64,000 nucleotides of DNA from Paludibacterium paludis (lineage in GTDB: Bacteria; Pseudomonadota; Gammaproteobacteria; Burkholderiales; Chromobacteriaceae). The number at the start of each line of letters is the position of its first letter. The stretch's first letter is position 1. Location of the stretch: assembly GCF_018802605.1 (NCBI RefSeq), contig NZ_CP069161.1, positions 2,170,001-2,234,000 on the forward strand, given 5' to 3'. A program made the position numbers and the translations under genes. Shown piece after piece: positions 44,420-53,007 of this stretch. The notes beneath the pieces were generated by a model that saw nothing but the letters and a program-made list of their open reading frames with translations, was not told the DNA's origin and searched no databases.

Positions 44420-44495
44420 GCCGGTGTAGCTCAGTTGGTAGAGCAGCTGACTTGTAATCAGAAGGTCGGGGGTTCGACTCCTCTCTCCGGCACCA
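44420..44495 (+). tRNA. tRNA-Thr (anticodon TGT)
   Basis: A 76-base cloverleaf with encoded CCA (44493-44495). D arm tagctcagttggtagagca; anticodon loop cttgtaa gives TGT; T loop ttcgact. The acceptor stem has a U-U mismatch at positions 6-67 and the T stem carries two G-U pairs, so it is slightly weak but complete. A 12-bp hairpin and a terminator follow. Confidence 0.95.
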
Positions 44496-44501
44496 GTATC
44501 G

Positions 44502-44529
44502 GCGAGGTTTGCAGCAATGCAAGCCTCGC
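44502..44529 (+). other. Stem-loop directly after tRNA-Thr
   Basis: Arms gcgaggtttgca and tgcaagcctcgc (44502-44513, 44518-44529), one G-U pair, loop gcaa (a stable GNRA-type tetraloop). It follows the tRNA 3' end by six bases and probably shapes 3' processing or assists termination. Confidence 0.6.
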
Positions 44530-44584
44530 TCCAAACCCAGGTTTGAGACAGGACATTAAACGTTGTGTCTAAAGCCCGCAGAAC

Positions 44585-44610
44585 AGCCCGCCATCGAGCG
44601 GGCTTTTTTG
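44585..44610 (+). terminator. Rho-independent terminator of the tRNA-Thr transcript
   Basis: Stem agcccgc / gcgggct (44585-44591, 44598-44604), loop catcga, then six T. Confidence 0.88.
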
Positions 44611-45081
44611 CGTCCGACGACGTTAAAAGCCCATCTCTCCGCGCATCATGGCCGGAATCCGTTTCCGGTTACGGGAAACATATCTGGGCAGCCGCCGCTT
44701 GTGACGCCATTCTGGATTCCTTGATGACTCTCGACGCGAAAAAAAACGGGAACTGCCATTATCCAGAATGGCGATTTGGCTTTGCTCGCCATTCCTTGCT
44801 CTTTCAATGTCATTTACATCGCAGGGATTAGGGCAATCATTGCCTTAAATGCCCCTGCATCCTCATATGGCATCGCTTGTGTTTACTTGACAGCTGTTGC
44901 AAACAAACTCATTTCGATAGCAAAAACCCGTCACAAACTGCAGCAGCCTGACAAAGCAAGCTCAACTCAAAGACCTTGGACAAAGGCGATTGACCAAGCG
45001 CTCTTCGATTTGACATTCCTCCGCTCGATATGAAAGATTCGTCAAACAGCGAAAATGGCCACCATTGAGAGGCTCAAGGAA
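44611..45081. other. Gene-free stretch, 470 bases
   Basis: Moderately AT-rich sequence between the tRNA terminator and a VOC gene. The short frames in it have no recognisable similarity or ribosome sites, and no strong hairpins or repeats are seen. Confidence 0.5.
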
Positions 45082-45474
45082 ATGAAATTTGGCTACACCA
45101 TCATTTATGTCAACAAAGTCGCCGATGCGCTGGCTTTCTATGAGAACGCTTTTGGCTTCGAAATTCAGTTCCTTCACGAGTCCGGTGACTATGGCGAATT
45201 GAAAACCGGCGCCACCGTGCTGGCCTTTGCCTCACTGGAACTGGCCGAAGCGAATCTTGGAAGACGCTGTCTTCCAATCAGCGCGGAAGCCGTCCCAACA
45301 GGCATCGAGTTGGCATTCGTGACCGAGGACGTGCAATCGGCCTACCAGCATGCCGTTGCTTGCGGCGCGACACCGGTCCGAGAACCCGCAGAGAAACCAT
45401 GGGGCCAGGTTGTGGCTTATGTGCGCGCCATGGAAGGAACCTTGATCGAGTTGTGCACCCCGATGGGCGGATGA
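45082..45474 (+). CDS. VOC family protein (glyoxalase/bleomycin-resistance fold)
   Basis: A 130-residue soluble protein with two beta-alpha-beta modules: KFGYTIIYVNKVADALAFYENAFGFEIQFLHE in the first and IELAFVTEDVQSAYQHAVACGATPVREP in the second, with the final strand VRAMEGTLIELCTP. Metal-site residues would be the glutamates of the first and last strands. The ATG at 45082 follows GAGAGG and AAGGA. An earlier ATG at 45055 adds nine residues and is less likely. Function within this catalytically diverse fold cannot be assigned. Confidence 0.85.
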   Translation: MKFGYTIIYVNKVADALAFYENAFGFEIQFLHESGDYGELKTGATVLAFASLELAEANLGRRCLPISAEAVPTGIELAFVTEDVQSAYQHAVACGATPVREPAEKPWGQVVAYVRAMEGTLIELCTPMGG

Positions 45475-45563
45475 CCGAAAACTGCCGATATGCGCGCCTC
45501 CCCATCGACACTGAAACCGGCACGCCTTGCCTGCGGGGCAGTACGACGAGGAGAGGAAAGAGC

Positions 45564-45761
45564 ATGCGCAGGTTCGGTATGACCCTTTCGGGAGTGATCG
45601 GCGGAGTACTGCTCTTAGCCGGGGGGATCCATACCTTCGTCCAGAATCTTCACGAATCCGACTACTGGGGTTCCACGGGAGGCGGGGTGCTCGCCGTCCT
45701 CTTCGCATGGGTGAGCCTTGTGTATATCGGTATACTGAAGAAAACGGCAAAACCGGACTAG
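45564..45761 (+). CDS. Small two-helix membrane protein
   Basis: A 65-residue protein with two hydrophobic helices (about 5-25, GMTLSGVIGGVLLLAGGIHTF, shown only as family type, and 43-60) separated by a polar HESDYWGSTGG loop; the C-terminus is basic. A strong ribosome site (GAGGAGAGGAAAG) precedes the ATG. No family recognised. It lies between two VOC genes in the same direction, about 40-90 bases from each, so a common transcript is likely. Confidence 0.65.
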   Translation: MRRFGMTLSGVIGGVLLLAGGIHTFVQNLHESDYWGSTGGGVLAVLFAWVSLVYIGILKKTAKPD

Positions 45762-45803
45762 GTTCTGGCGCATTCGTGTTGCCGCTTGCCCTTGGGAGAA
45801 GCC

Positions 45804-46214
45804 ATGTTCATGCGCAATGGCGTCACGTACGAATTTCACCACCTGGGCATCCCCACGACGGAGGTTCGGCCCGGCGAGCGGTATAGCGCGATGTTCGGCA
45901 TGTACACGAGCGACGCCGACAGCCGGCTCGTGCGCGTGCAATACCATCGCTACGAACCCTCGAGCCCCCTTCCCGAACTACTGCGAATCCTCCCTCACCC
46001 GGCATTCAGAGTCGATGACCTCGAGCGGGCCGTGCAGGGTTTCACACTGCTGCTCGGACCGTACGAGCCGATCGACGGTTTTCGGGTGGCGGTGATCGAC
46101 GACGGGGGACACCCCGTGGAGCTGATCGAAACGTCGCTGCCGGATGATGAAGTCTGGGGGCGGGCCCACGCAGGTCAAGGCATCCTGTACGCCGCACCCG
46201 GCAAGCCCGAATAA
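45804..46214 (+). CDS. VOC-like small protein
   Basis: A 136-residue protein. Pieces of a VOC module are visible: HHLGIPTTEVRPGERYSAMFGMY at the start, HPAFRVDDLERAVQG in the middle and VAVIDDGGHPVELIET at the end. The pattern H-x-x-x-P at the first strand with a Glu in the last strand would fit a metal site. The ATG at 45804 has GGGAGAAG upstream and is preferred to 45786. Specific activity unknown. Confidence 0.75.
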   Translation: MFMRNGVTYEFHHLGIPTTEVRPGERYSAMFGMYTSDADSRLVRVQYHRYEPSSPLPELLRILPHPAFRVDDLERAVQGFTLLLGPYEPIDGFRVAVIDDGGHPVELIETSLPDDEVWGRAHAGQGILYAAPGKPE

Positions 46215-46240
46215 AAAACAGCCTGGCGTCGGCCAGGCTG
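46213..46240 (-). terminator. Terminator of the PEP-CTERM gene
   Basis: Stem cagcctgg / ccaggctg (46219-46226, 46233-46240) with an A-run on its left, which is a U-run on the minus strand. Confidence 0.8.
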
Positions 46241-46293
46241 GGAAGGTGCGGCATGTGCGTGACCAACACGCATCGTCTTATTTTTGAATCGGA

Positions 46294-46947
46294 TTATTTT
46301 TGAAACTTGCGGCGCCGGGTCAGCACGAGCCCCGTCAAACCAAGCCCCATCAGCGCATACGTCTCCGGTTCCGGAACGGCATTCACGCTGGCGGGAGAAA
46401 ACTCGGCGCGGAATCCGGTCGGATTGCCATAGGTGCCGGCCAGGTTGTACACCACGAAATCCACGGTATTGGTCCCGGTGCGGAAATTGCCGCCGAGCGC
46501 GAAATCGGTCCAGCCACGGAAGCCCTCGCCGTTGCCCGTGCCGGGCATCGCTGCCTGGGCGATGGATTGACCGTTGACCAGAATGCTCAGTCCGGTATTG
46601 TCCGCCATCCATCGGCCGTTGAGCGACAGCGAATGAGGATCGAACCCGGAGGCGAGATTGAAGCTGGTGCGGAAGGTGTACGCCGTATTTTGCAGATCCG
46701 AGCCGACATCGGAATAACTGCTGCGTGTCGATACCCACGACGAGGTCGACGTGTTGGCCGCCCAGTACGGGAACGGGAAGGCATTGCCGGCGACGCTCTG
46801 GGCGGCGGTGAACGCTCCGTTGTTGACCGAGTAGCTCCACTGCGAGCCATCGACACCCGTGTTGCCCACGGACAGCGTGGCGGCGTTGGCGCCGAATGCG
46901 GCACAGGTCAGCGCCAGCGAGATAAGGCGGTGTGTTGTCTTTTTCAT
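46294..46947 (-). CDS. PEP-CTERM sorting-domain exported protein
   Basis: A 217-residue exported protein. It has an N-terminal Sec signal (cleavage near GANA) and a beta-rich, Ser/Thr/Asn/Gly-rich passenger. The C-terminal sorting signal is VPEPETYALMGLGLTGLVL followed by RRRK: the PEP motif, a hydrophobic helix and a basic tail. Such signals are cut by exosortase in bacteria with exopolysaccharide biofilm systems. No exosortase or polysaccharide genes are in the window. The passenger has no recognised enzyme motif and looks like an extracellular-matrix type protein. Confidence 0.92.
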   Translation of the reverse strand: MKKTTHRLISLALTCAAFGANAATLSVGNTGVDGSQWSYSVNNGAFTAAQSVAGNAFPFPYWAANTSTSSWVSTRSSYSDVGSDLQNTAYTFRTSFNLASGFDPHSLSLNGRWMADNTGLSILVNGQSIAQAAMPGTGNGEGFRGWTDFALGGNFRTGTNTVDFVVYNLAGTYGNPTGFRAEFSPASVNAVPEPETYALMGLGLTGLVLTRRRKFQK

Positions 46948-47252
46948 GTTCTTGCTCTCCCTGTGGTACGAATACGGACCTGCCCGACTAAAAACATTTT
47001 CCGTTCGATTTCCGGCATCATTCGTTTGATTTTGTTTAAAACAGCGTTAAATGCGCCGTACATCTCACAGTAAACCTCACGAAAGGTAACAAGTACAGTT
47101 CTGAAAGGGGGTTTAGGTAGTTGCACGTAGCGCACCGGTCGACATGGACAGGGCGCGGCGGGTATGGTCGAATGTATCCAGAAACAGGGCCGGCACGGCC
47201 CGCCGGACCGGTCCGGCGCGACCCGGAGCCGCCCTGAAACAAGGAAAACATC
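46948..47252. other. Intergenic region between divergent PEP-CTERM and unknown genes
   Basis: About 300 bases that should carry two divergent promoters. It includes AT-rich patches near 47020-47110 but no clear -35/-10 pair, operator or hairpin beyond chance. Confidence 0.5.
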
Positions 47253-47600
47253 ATGACTTGCTATCGACTCGCAGGGGGAGCGCTGACCCCCGTCACCGAC
47301 CCGACCTATATCGAGGACGTGGAGGACTACGGAGACGCGCTATACGAATCCGGCTACACCGTAATGATCGACAGTGAAATCGACTCCGTCGACGATGGCG
47401 CGAGCGTGACCGTGTACAGCACGGAACGCGCGGACAAGCCGCAATTTTTCATCGATGTCTGGGGCCGGGAAACCCAGCTCGCCTCGCTGGTCGCCGACGA
47501 TTTTCCCGGACTCGTGGAAACCCTGCGCCACATCGACCCCTTGCTGCAATTGATCCGCCTCGATCAGTACGCCAGCCGCAAAACCCACGAAGATCTGTGA
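47253..47600 (+). CDS. Unrecognised acidic protein, 115 residues
   Basis: A soluble acidic protein (MTCYRLAGGALTPVTDP... then YTVMIDSEIDSVDDGASVTVYS... ending KTHEDL). AAGGAAAAC lies before the ATG. The alternating hydrophobic/polar pattern suggests a small alpha/beta fold. No motif or family is recognised. It precedes the Mpo1-like gene by about 100 bases on the same strand. It is codon-typical for the window, which supports it being real. Confidence 0.6.
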   Translation: MTCYRLAGGALTPVTDPTYIEDVEDYGDALYESGYTVMIDSEIDSVDDGASVTVYSTERADKPQFFIDVWGRETQLASLVADDFPGLVETLRHIDPLLQLIRLDQYASRKTHEDL

Positions 47601-47704
47601 CGTGCCTGCGGGGATCCGCCACCATGGATCCCCCTGAAATCAATCACTCATTCGGCTATAACGGAACCGTCCCGCGCCGTCGGCGCGTTCACCGCGAGTC
47701 CGCC

Positions 47705-48193
47705 ATGAGCGACCTGATCCGCCATCTTGCCCATTACGCCGCGTACCACCGCGACCGCAGAAACATCGCCACCCACTTCGCCGGAATTCCGCTGATCCTG
47801 ATCGCCGCCCTTCTTGGGCTGACCCTGCTGCCGATTCCCGGCACGCCGGTCAACTGCGCCGACCTGGCCATAGCACTCTCCGCGCTCTATTACCTTCGGC
47901 TGGATCTGCGTTTGGGCGCCATCATGCTGTTGATCCTCGGGGGCGGGCGCGAACTGGCCCTGGTTCTTGCCGGATGGCCGTCGCCGCTCACGCTGGCGGT
48001 GATCCTGTTTGCCGCAGGCTGGACCCTGCAATTCATCGGACACTATCTGGAAGGCAAAAAACCGGCGTTTTTCGATGACCTGGCCAGTCTGCTGATCGGC
48101 CCGCTCTTTCTGGTGGCGGAAACGGGCTTCGCTCTCGGCTGGCGCGCCGGCCTCAAGCAGGATGTCCGCCAGGCGGCCAGACACCCGGGGTAA
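47705..48193 (+). CDS. DUF962/Mpo1-like membrane protein
   Basis: A 162-residue membrane protein of the DUF962 (Mpo1-like) family; the yeast member is a 2-hydroxy fatty acid dioxygenase. Family landmarks are Y-x-x-x-H-x-x-x-x-N-x-x-x-H-x-x-G-x-P (YAAYHRDRRNIATHFAGIP, residues 11-29) and FIGHYLEGKKPAFF in the second half; the histidines are the presumed iron ligands. Four transmembrane segments are predicted. The ATG at 47705 is preferred to a start 36 codons upstream. Confidence 0.88.
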   Translation: MSDLIRHLAHYAAYHRDRRNIATHFAGIPLILIAALLGLTLLPIPGTPVNCADLAIALSALYYLRLDLRLGAIMLLILGGGRELALVLAGWPSPLTLAVILFAAGWTLQFIGHYLEGKKPAFFDDLASLLIGPLFLVAETGFALGWRAGLKQDVRQAARHPG

Positions 48194-48199
48194 GCCAGT

Positions 48200-48883
48200 T
48201 TACGCGCGGCTGGCGTTAAGCACGCCTTCGACAAGCCGGCTGGCCGGCCACATGCGCAGTGGCCACATCCAGCGCCAGAACGGCACGCCAAGCAGCCGAT
48301 TGTCGCCCCCGCCTTCGCGGACGAACTCGGCCAGCGAACGGTAAACCGCGCAGCTGTCAGGCAGGACATAGGCCGGCGCGGCCTGACTGTAGGCCGGCGA
48401 GTCGCCGTCCCATACCGGACTCGCGCCCTCGAAAGTCCCGAAGCCGCAGGGAAGGCCGGCTTGCGCAAGCCGAGCGCGACGACGCCTCAGCATGTCCGGC
48501 GGAAAAATATAGCTATCCAGCTCGATCCAGCCGCCCTCCCCGCGAACTTCCAGCAATGCGTGGCTGACATGCGCGGGCAACAAGCGGTACACCGGCTCCG
48601 CCGTGGCGCCGCGCAGCAGCCGTTTATCGAGGCCGACGAACTTCAAGCGCGCCTCGAATCCCGCTTCGGCCAGCATGGCGCGCAGCAGATCCGCCTGAGG
48701 ATTGCAATGACCAAGACGACGCTCCAGGGTCATCTGCGGGGTGACATCATCGAATCGCGCCGTAAACCCGAAACGGATCGAGTCGCGCACAAAGTCATGC
48801 GCGGCGATCATCAGTTCCCGGTCGGAGTCGGCTTGCGCCGCCAGATGGGCGAGGACATCGCGAATTGTCTTGGGGTCATGCAT
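48200..48883 (-). CDS. Transglutaminase-like protein
   Basis: A 227-residue cytoplasmic protein with a transglutaminase/protease-like core. The catalytic Cys lies in RRLGHCNPQADLLRAML (about residue 60), His in HVSHALLEV (about 105) and Asp in WIELDSYIF (about 117), the order seen in papain-like transglutaminases. In bacteria these are more often peptidases or amidases than cross-linkers. An in-frame TTG at 48901 is a possible longer start. It is convergent with the Mpo1-like gene, with six bases between the two stops. Confidence 0.8.
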   Translation of the reverse strand: MHDPKTIRDVLAHLAAQADSDRELMIAAHDFVRDSIRFGFTARFDDVTPQMTLERRLGHCNPQADLLRAMLAEAGFEARLKFVGLDKRLLRGATAEPVYRLLPAHVSHALLEVRGEGGWIELDSYIFPPDMLRRRRARLAQAGLPCGFGTFEGASPVWDGDSPAYSQAAPAYVLPDSCAVYRSLAEFVREGGGDNRLLGVPFWRWMWPLRMWPASRLVEGVLNASRA

Positions 48884-48965
48884 ATCGCGGGAGTGTGTCA
48901 AAAACTCGAATCGATGCCATTAAAATATCCCGGCGCGCACGTCCCGTAAAGCGACAGATGGTGCT

Positions 48966-49730
48966 TCAGTCCAGAGAGTTGGCTTTGCGGCTTTCCGCAA
49001 TCGCCGCCCAGAGCCGGTCGGCAAGAAGAGGGTTGTCGCGGACGAATGATTTGCCCAGCATAAGGTAGTAGGCCTTGGTGGCGAAAGGCGGGCCGACGCG
49101 CTCGATGCGGTCGGCCAGGAGCCGGTTCTCGCGCAGCACCGGATCGGCGACATGACTTTGCAAGACCACCGCCGCCACCCGGCCATGCAGCAGTTTCACG
49201 AAATTGGCCTCGGCGCCGGGCGCCCCGTCATCCACTTCGCGGCCTTGCCGACGAAGCTCGGCCACAACCGAATATCCGGCAGGCGCCCCGACCGGGCCGG
49301 CCAGCCGGGAAAAACCGCGGCCATTCCAGTCAACCTGACTGCCCTTGAGCCGGTAAACATGGTAATGCAGGCTCAGCATGCGACGTGAGGGGTCGGGAAA
49401 CCCGTGCAGCATCGGAAAAGCGCCCATCTGCGCGCGCTGCCTTGAATAACTGATCGAAAACAGCCCGTCGCGCCGACCGGCTGCCACTTCATTCATGCAG
49501 CGCCGCCAGGGGATTTCCTCCACCACGATTTTCACGCCGATGTTGCGGCCGACATCGCGCAGTATCCGGGACGTATTGATGGCCTTGCCGTTATGCCGCG
49601 CAGCCTCGACCACGGAAGCGTCGGTGCACAGATTGAGGGAGGCAGGAGCCGCATGGACGGCGGAAAGCGGCAACAGGCCGAAGACTGCCGCGCATGCCGC
49701 CCACAGACGAAATGATTGGAACCCTGGCAC
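48966..49730 (-). CDS. Periplasmic solute-binding-like protein (SBP_bac_3 type)
   Basis: A 254-residue protein with a Sec signal peptide (cleavage after AVHA). The fold type is suggested by EEIPWRRCMNEVAAGRRDGLFSISYSRQR, found in family-3 binding-protein-like sensors, and AYYLMLGKSFVRDNPLLADRLW at the end. These single-domain, permease-less proteins occur widely in betaproteobacteria and may bind amino-acid-like ligands. No ABC partner is adjacent, and the function is unknown. Confidence 0.8.
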   Translation of the reverse strand: MPGFQSFRLWAACAAVFGLLPLSAVHAAPASLNLCTDASVVEAARHNGKAINTSRILRDVGRNIGVKIVVEEIPWRRCMNEVAAGRRDGLFSISYSRQRAQMGAFPMLHGFPDPSRRMLSLHYHVYRLKGSQVDWNGRGFSRLAGPVGAPAGYSVVAELRRQGREVDDGAPGAEANFVKLLHGRVAAVVLQSHVADPVLRENRLLADRIERVGPPFATKAYYLMLGKSFVRDNPLLADRLWAAIAESRKANSLD

Positions 49731-49838
49731 CGGTTCGTTTCCTGTAATCGTTTTTCATTGAGCAACAGTCTAACATGCGTGAACGTCATCATCGCCAGAC
49801 TGGCAAGATTCACCATGGCGCCCTCGCGATGTCCGCGC

Positions 49839-50630
49839 CTAGCGCTCCGCCTCCAGGATCCCGCATGCATGATCCTGCAGCACCTCTCCCGAGGCCGGAT
49901 CGAGCAGCGTGCGGCCCGCTTCGTCCTCCAGAACGGCAAACCCGGGAGAACCGTCACGCAGCCTCGCCGCGACAACGACGAGGGTATGCCACCCCATCCG
50001 CGAAGGCTCGACATTCATCCCGTCGGCCAGCAGGCGAAAGGGATTCCACCCCACCAGATGCTCCGATGACAACCATAAGATCCGATAGGCTTTGCCATCG
50101 ATGCCGCCGGGAACCGCGTGCCAGCGCCCGTCCGGCTCGCCAGGGTGCTCGCGCAAGAGGCGCGCGACATCGCGCCGCACGCAATCGATATGGATATGCA
50201 GCTGATTCTGAGTGCGTCCGAACCGCGAATTGACGGCCAACGAAACCGCCTCGCGCGGCACCGGCCGACCCAGCCTGGCCGCCATCCATCGGCGAGCGCG
50301 CCAGGCCTCGGCCCAGTAGTTCGTCGACGACGGCGCCAGAATCGCCGGATCCTCCATGCCGGTAATGCGATCGGCGGGCATCAGCAGGAACTGGGCGACG
50401 CCGGTGCGATCCTTGAGCACCACATATCCAGGCTGATCCGTGACCGAAGGGCGCGCCTCGACACACGGCGATGGATCCCCCCGCAGTGTCGCGCCCAGTA
50501 CGCAACGCTGCGTGAGCGCCCATAGCGCCGATCCGCCTTGCTGCGCGCCGCCGACCGTCGAGGAGCTCACCAGCAGCGCCGTTGCCAGCCACGTCAAACG
50601 CGCCCGGGAAACAATCCGAAACCGAACCAC
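49839..50630 (-). CDS. cdh: CDP-diacylglycerol pyrophosphatase
   Basis: Hydrolyses CDP-diacylglycerol to phosphatidate and CMP in the inner membrane. It matches E. coli Cdh in several blocks: PSVTDQPGYVVLKDRTG, FLLMPADRITGMEDPAIL, WRARRWMAARLGRPVP and the HIT-like histidines in RTQNQLHIHIDCVRRDV. The HIT-type pair H-x-H is intact. A GTG start at 50630 is chosen: GGAAGG lies about seven bases upstream, and the first 25 residues form a clean N-terminal membrane segment (RLTWLATALLV). An ATG start at 50723 would add 31 unrelated residues. It is an uncommon gene in this group. Confidence 0.93.
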   Translation of the reverse strand: MVRFRIVSRARLTWLATALLVSSSTVGGAQQGGSALWALTQRCVLGATLRGDPSPCVEARPSVTDQPGYVVLKDRTGVAQFLLMPADRITGMEDPAILAPSSTNYWAEAWRARRWMAARLGRPVPREAVSLAVNSRFGRTQNQLHIHIDCVRRDVARLLREHPGEPDGRWHAVPGGIDGKAYRILWLSSEHLVGWNPFRLLADGMNVEPSRMGWHTLVVVAARLRDGSPGFAVLEDEAGRTLLDPASGEVLQDHACGILEAER

Positions 50631-50795
50631 GCATGCCTTCCGATGAAAAAATGGAGTCCCGCTCACGTTAGCGGCCCCACCCTTTGCTAGCAAGCCGCAA
50701 AAAACCGGTTTTGCGTATTTCACAAAGTATTTTGACGTTCGCTCAATCGCGAGGAACCGCGAGGACGATGATACTCGAAAGTTATTTCCTTATTA

Positions 50796-50817
50796 AATGA
50801 TAATGGTTATCATTATA
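50796..50817 (+). promoter_or_regulatory. Fur box of the siderophore-uptake operon
   Basis: GATAATGGTTATCATTATA (50799-50817) matches the 19-bp Fur consensus at 16 of 19 positions. The inner dyad is aatgataa-tgg-ttatcatt. It lies about 23 bases before the binding-protein start at 50840 and predicts strong iron repression. Confidence 0.9.
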
Positions 50818-50839
50818 TGATTTACAACGGAGAGGCAGT

Positions 50840-51943
50840 ATGAAAGGCTTACGGGCAGTCATGATCGGGCTGGCGCTCGGCCTGGCGACGGCGACGGCTC
50901 CGGCGGCGACCGTCAAGGACATCGCGGGGCGCACCGTCACGGTGCCGGACAATCCCAAACGCGTGATCCTCGGCGAGGGGCGCCTGTTCTACGCCATGGC
51001 GCTGTTGGAGGGCAAGTCGCCGTTCGCGCGCATCGCCGGCTGGCAGGGGGATTTCCGCCGGCTTGACCCGCAAACCTATGCCCTCTATCGTCAGCGCTTT
51101 CCTGAAATCGATCGTGTTCCGCTGATCGGCAATGCCAGCGAAGACACCGTCAGCGTGGAAAAAATGCTCAGCCTGCGCCCGGATGTCGCCATCTTCAGTG
51201 TATCCGGGCACGGACCGGGTATTAAAAACCCGATGGTCGACACCCTGACGCGCGCCGGCGTTCCGGTGGTGTTCGTGGATTTCCGGGACAAGCCGCTGGA
51301 ACACACCGCCCCCAGCCTTCGACTGATGGGCAAGGTGCTCAAGCGCGAGGCGCAGGCCAACGCCTACCTCGCCTTCTATGACACGCATCTGGCGCGCATC
51401 AGGACCCGGGTCGCGAAACTCGCGCCCAAAGACCGTCCGCTGGTCTTCATGGATGTGCGCGCGGGTTCGATGGATGCCGTCACCTCGGCGGGCAAGGGTA
51501 GCGTCGGCGAGTTCGTCGACATCGCGGGCGGGCGCAACCTTGCCGCCGCCCTGCTGCCCTCCCCGCTGGGGCAGGTGAACATAGAGACCGTACTGGCAAG
51601 CCGCCCCGCTCTCTATCTGGCGACCGGCGCCGGCGCACCCGACGCGGCCGCCGGGGTCAAGCTTGGCGCGGCCGTGAGCGCCGAACAGGCCCGCGCGTCG
51701 CTGATCGCCACCGGGGCCCGCGACCAGCTCAAGGGACTCGAAGCCGGGCGCAACGGACGAAGTTTCGCGCTCTGGCATCATTACTACATCTCGCCCTACC
51801 ACATCGCCGCGATCGAGGCGGTGGCGAAATGGCTGCATCCGGAACGCTTCGCCGACGTCGATCCCAACGCCACGCTGCGCGACATTCATAAACGGTTTCT
51901 CGCCATCGAGCCGACCGGCACGTACTGGGTAAACAGCCGATGA
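50840..51943 (+). CDS. Iron-siderophore ABC transporter, periplasmic binding protein
   Basis: A 367-residue periplasmic receptor of the FepB/BtuF-like class III (PBP2-helical) fold. The signal peptide is not lipidated (cleavage after APA). The core begins VKDIAGRTVTVPDNPKRVI, typical for siderophore binding proteins, with later MLSLRPDVAIFS and GVPVVFVDFR. The gene follows a near-perfect Fur box and overlaps the next permease gene by four bases. Ligand type (hydroxamate or catecholate) cannot be told from sequence. Confidence 0.93.
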   Translation: MKGLRAVMIGLALGLATATAPAATVKDIAGRTVTVPDNPKRVILGEGRLFYAMALLEGKSPFARIAGWQGDFRRLDPQTYALYRQRFPEIDRVPLIGNASEDTVSVEKMLSLRPDVAIFSVSGHGPGIKNPMVDTLTRAGVPVVFVDFRDKPLEHTAPSLRLMGKVLKREAQANAYLAFYDTHLARIRTRVAKLAPKDRPLVFMDVRAGSMDAVTSAGKGSVGEFVDIAGGRNLAAALLPSPLGQVNIETVLASRPALYLATGAGAPDAAAGVKLGAAVSAEQARASLIATGARDQLKGLEAGRNGRSFALWHHYYISPYHIAAIEAVAKWLHPERFADVDPNATLRDIHKRFLAIEPTGTYWVNSR

Positions 51944-53007
51944 GCCAGACACACTCCCTTCCGGGCGGAGGCGATCTGCTCGCCCGACACTACAGAAAAC
52001 TCACCCTGCGCCGGACGGCCTGGCTCGTCGCGCTGGCCGCGCTCATCACGATCTCCGTGGCGCTGGACTTCACCCTCGGCCCGGCCGGACTGACCACGCA
52101 CGAGCTGTGGCAGGCACTGAGCCGCTCGGCCGACGGCGACGCCATGCACCGGATCATCGTCTGGGACATCCGGCTGCCCTACGCCCTGCTGGCAGTGGCC
52201 ATCGGCATGGCGCTGGGACTCGCCGGCGCGGAAATGCAGACCGTGCTCAACAACCCGCTGGCCAGCCCCTTCACCCTGGGGCTCTCGTCTGCCGCGGCCT
52301 TCGGAGCCTCCCTGGCGATGGTGCTGGGGCTGAGCCTGCCGGGCGTGGCCCCCCACTGGGTGATTTCGGTCAACGCGTTCGTGTTCGCCATGTTGAGCGC
52401 CCTGCTGCTCGATGGCGTCGCCCGCTTCGGCCGCATGTCCACCTCGGGCGTGGTTCTGTTCGGCATCGCCATGGTGTTCAGCTTCAACGCTCTCGTCTCG
52501 TTGATCCAGTTCGTGGCCTCGCCGGAGGCGCTGCAGGGGTTGGTGTTCTGGACCATGGGCAACCTGTCCCGCGCCAGCTGGCAAAACGTTTCGCTGGTCG
52601 CGCTCGCCGTGGCGCTCCTGCTGCCGCTGGCGATGCGCGACGCCTGGCGCCTGACGGCGTTGAGGCTCGGCGAGGAGCGCGCCGAGAGTTTCGGCATCGA
52701 CATCCGCCGCCAGCGCCTCGTGTCATTGCTGCGCATCAGCCTGCTGGCCGCGGTGGCGGTGGCGTTCGCCGGCACCATCGGCTTCATCGGATTGGTCGCG
52801 CCGCACATGGCGCGCCGGCTGGTCGGCGAGGATCACCGCTTTTATCTGCCGGCCGCCACGCTCACCGGCGGCGCCGTGCTGTCGCTGGCCTCGGTGGCGT
52901 CCAAAAATCTCGTGCCGGGCATCGTGATTCCCGTCGGGATTGTCACCTCGCTGGTGGGCATTCCGTGTTTTCTGATGATCATCTTTGCCGCGAGGAACCG
53001 CGCATGA
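51940..53007 (+). CDS. FecCD-family iron-siderophore ABC permease
   Basis: A 355-residue inner-membrane permease with about ten transmembrane helices, BtuC/FecCD family. Diagnostic blocks are DIRLPYALLAVAIGMALGLAGA and NNPLASPFTLGLSSAAAFGASL. FAGTIGFIGLVAPHMARRLVG and GIVTSLVGIPCFLMIIFA follow near the end. The coupling helix lies in the GLVAPHMARR region. The ATG overlaps the binding-protein stop (ATGA). A single permease gene is present, so the transporter is a homodimer. Confidence 0.96.
   Translation: MSQTHSLPGGGDLLARHYRKLTLRRTAWLVALAALITISVALDFTLGPAGLTTHELWQALSRSADGDAMHRIIVWDIRLPYALLAVAIGMALGLAGAEMQTVLNNPLASPFTLGLSSAAAFGASLAMVLGLSLPGVAPHWVISVNAFVFAMLSALLLDGVARFGRMSTSGVVLFGIAMVFSFNALVSLIQFVASPEALQGLVFWTMGNLSRASWQNVSLVALAVALLLPLAMRDAWRLTALRLGEERAESFGIDIRRQRLVSLLRISLLAAVAVAFAGTIGFIGLVAPHMARRLVGEDHRFYLPAATLTGGAVLSLASVASKNLVPGIVIPVGIVTSLVGIPCFLMIIFAARNRA

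Noticed and set aside
44420..44495. U-U mismatch in the acceptor stem of tRNA-Thr as evidence of a pseudogene
   Set aside because: Anticodon, loops, CCA and terminator are intact, and single mismatches at 6-67 are tolerated; treated as functional.
44565..44831. Open frame downstream of tRNA-Thr
   Set aside because: It runs through a strong terminator hairpin, lacks a ribosome site and has no recognisable similarity.
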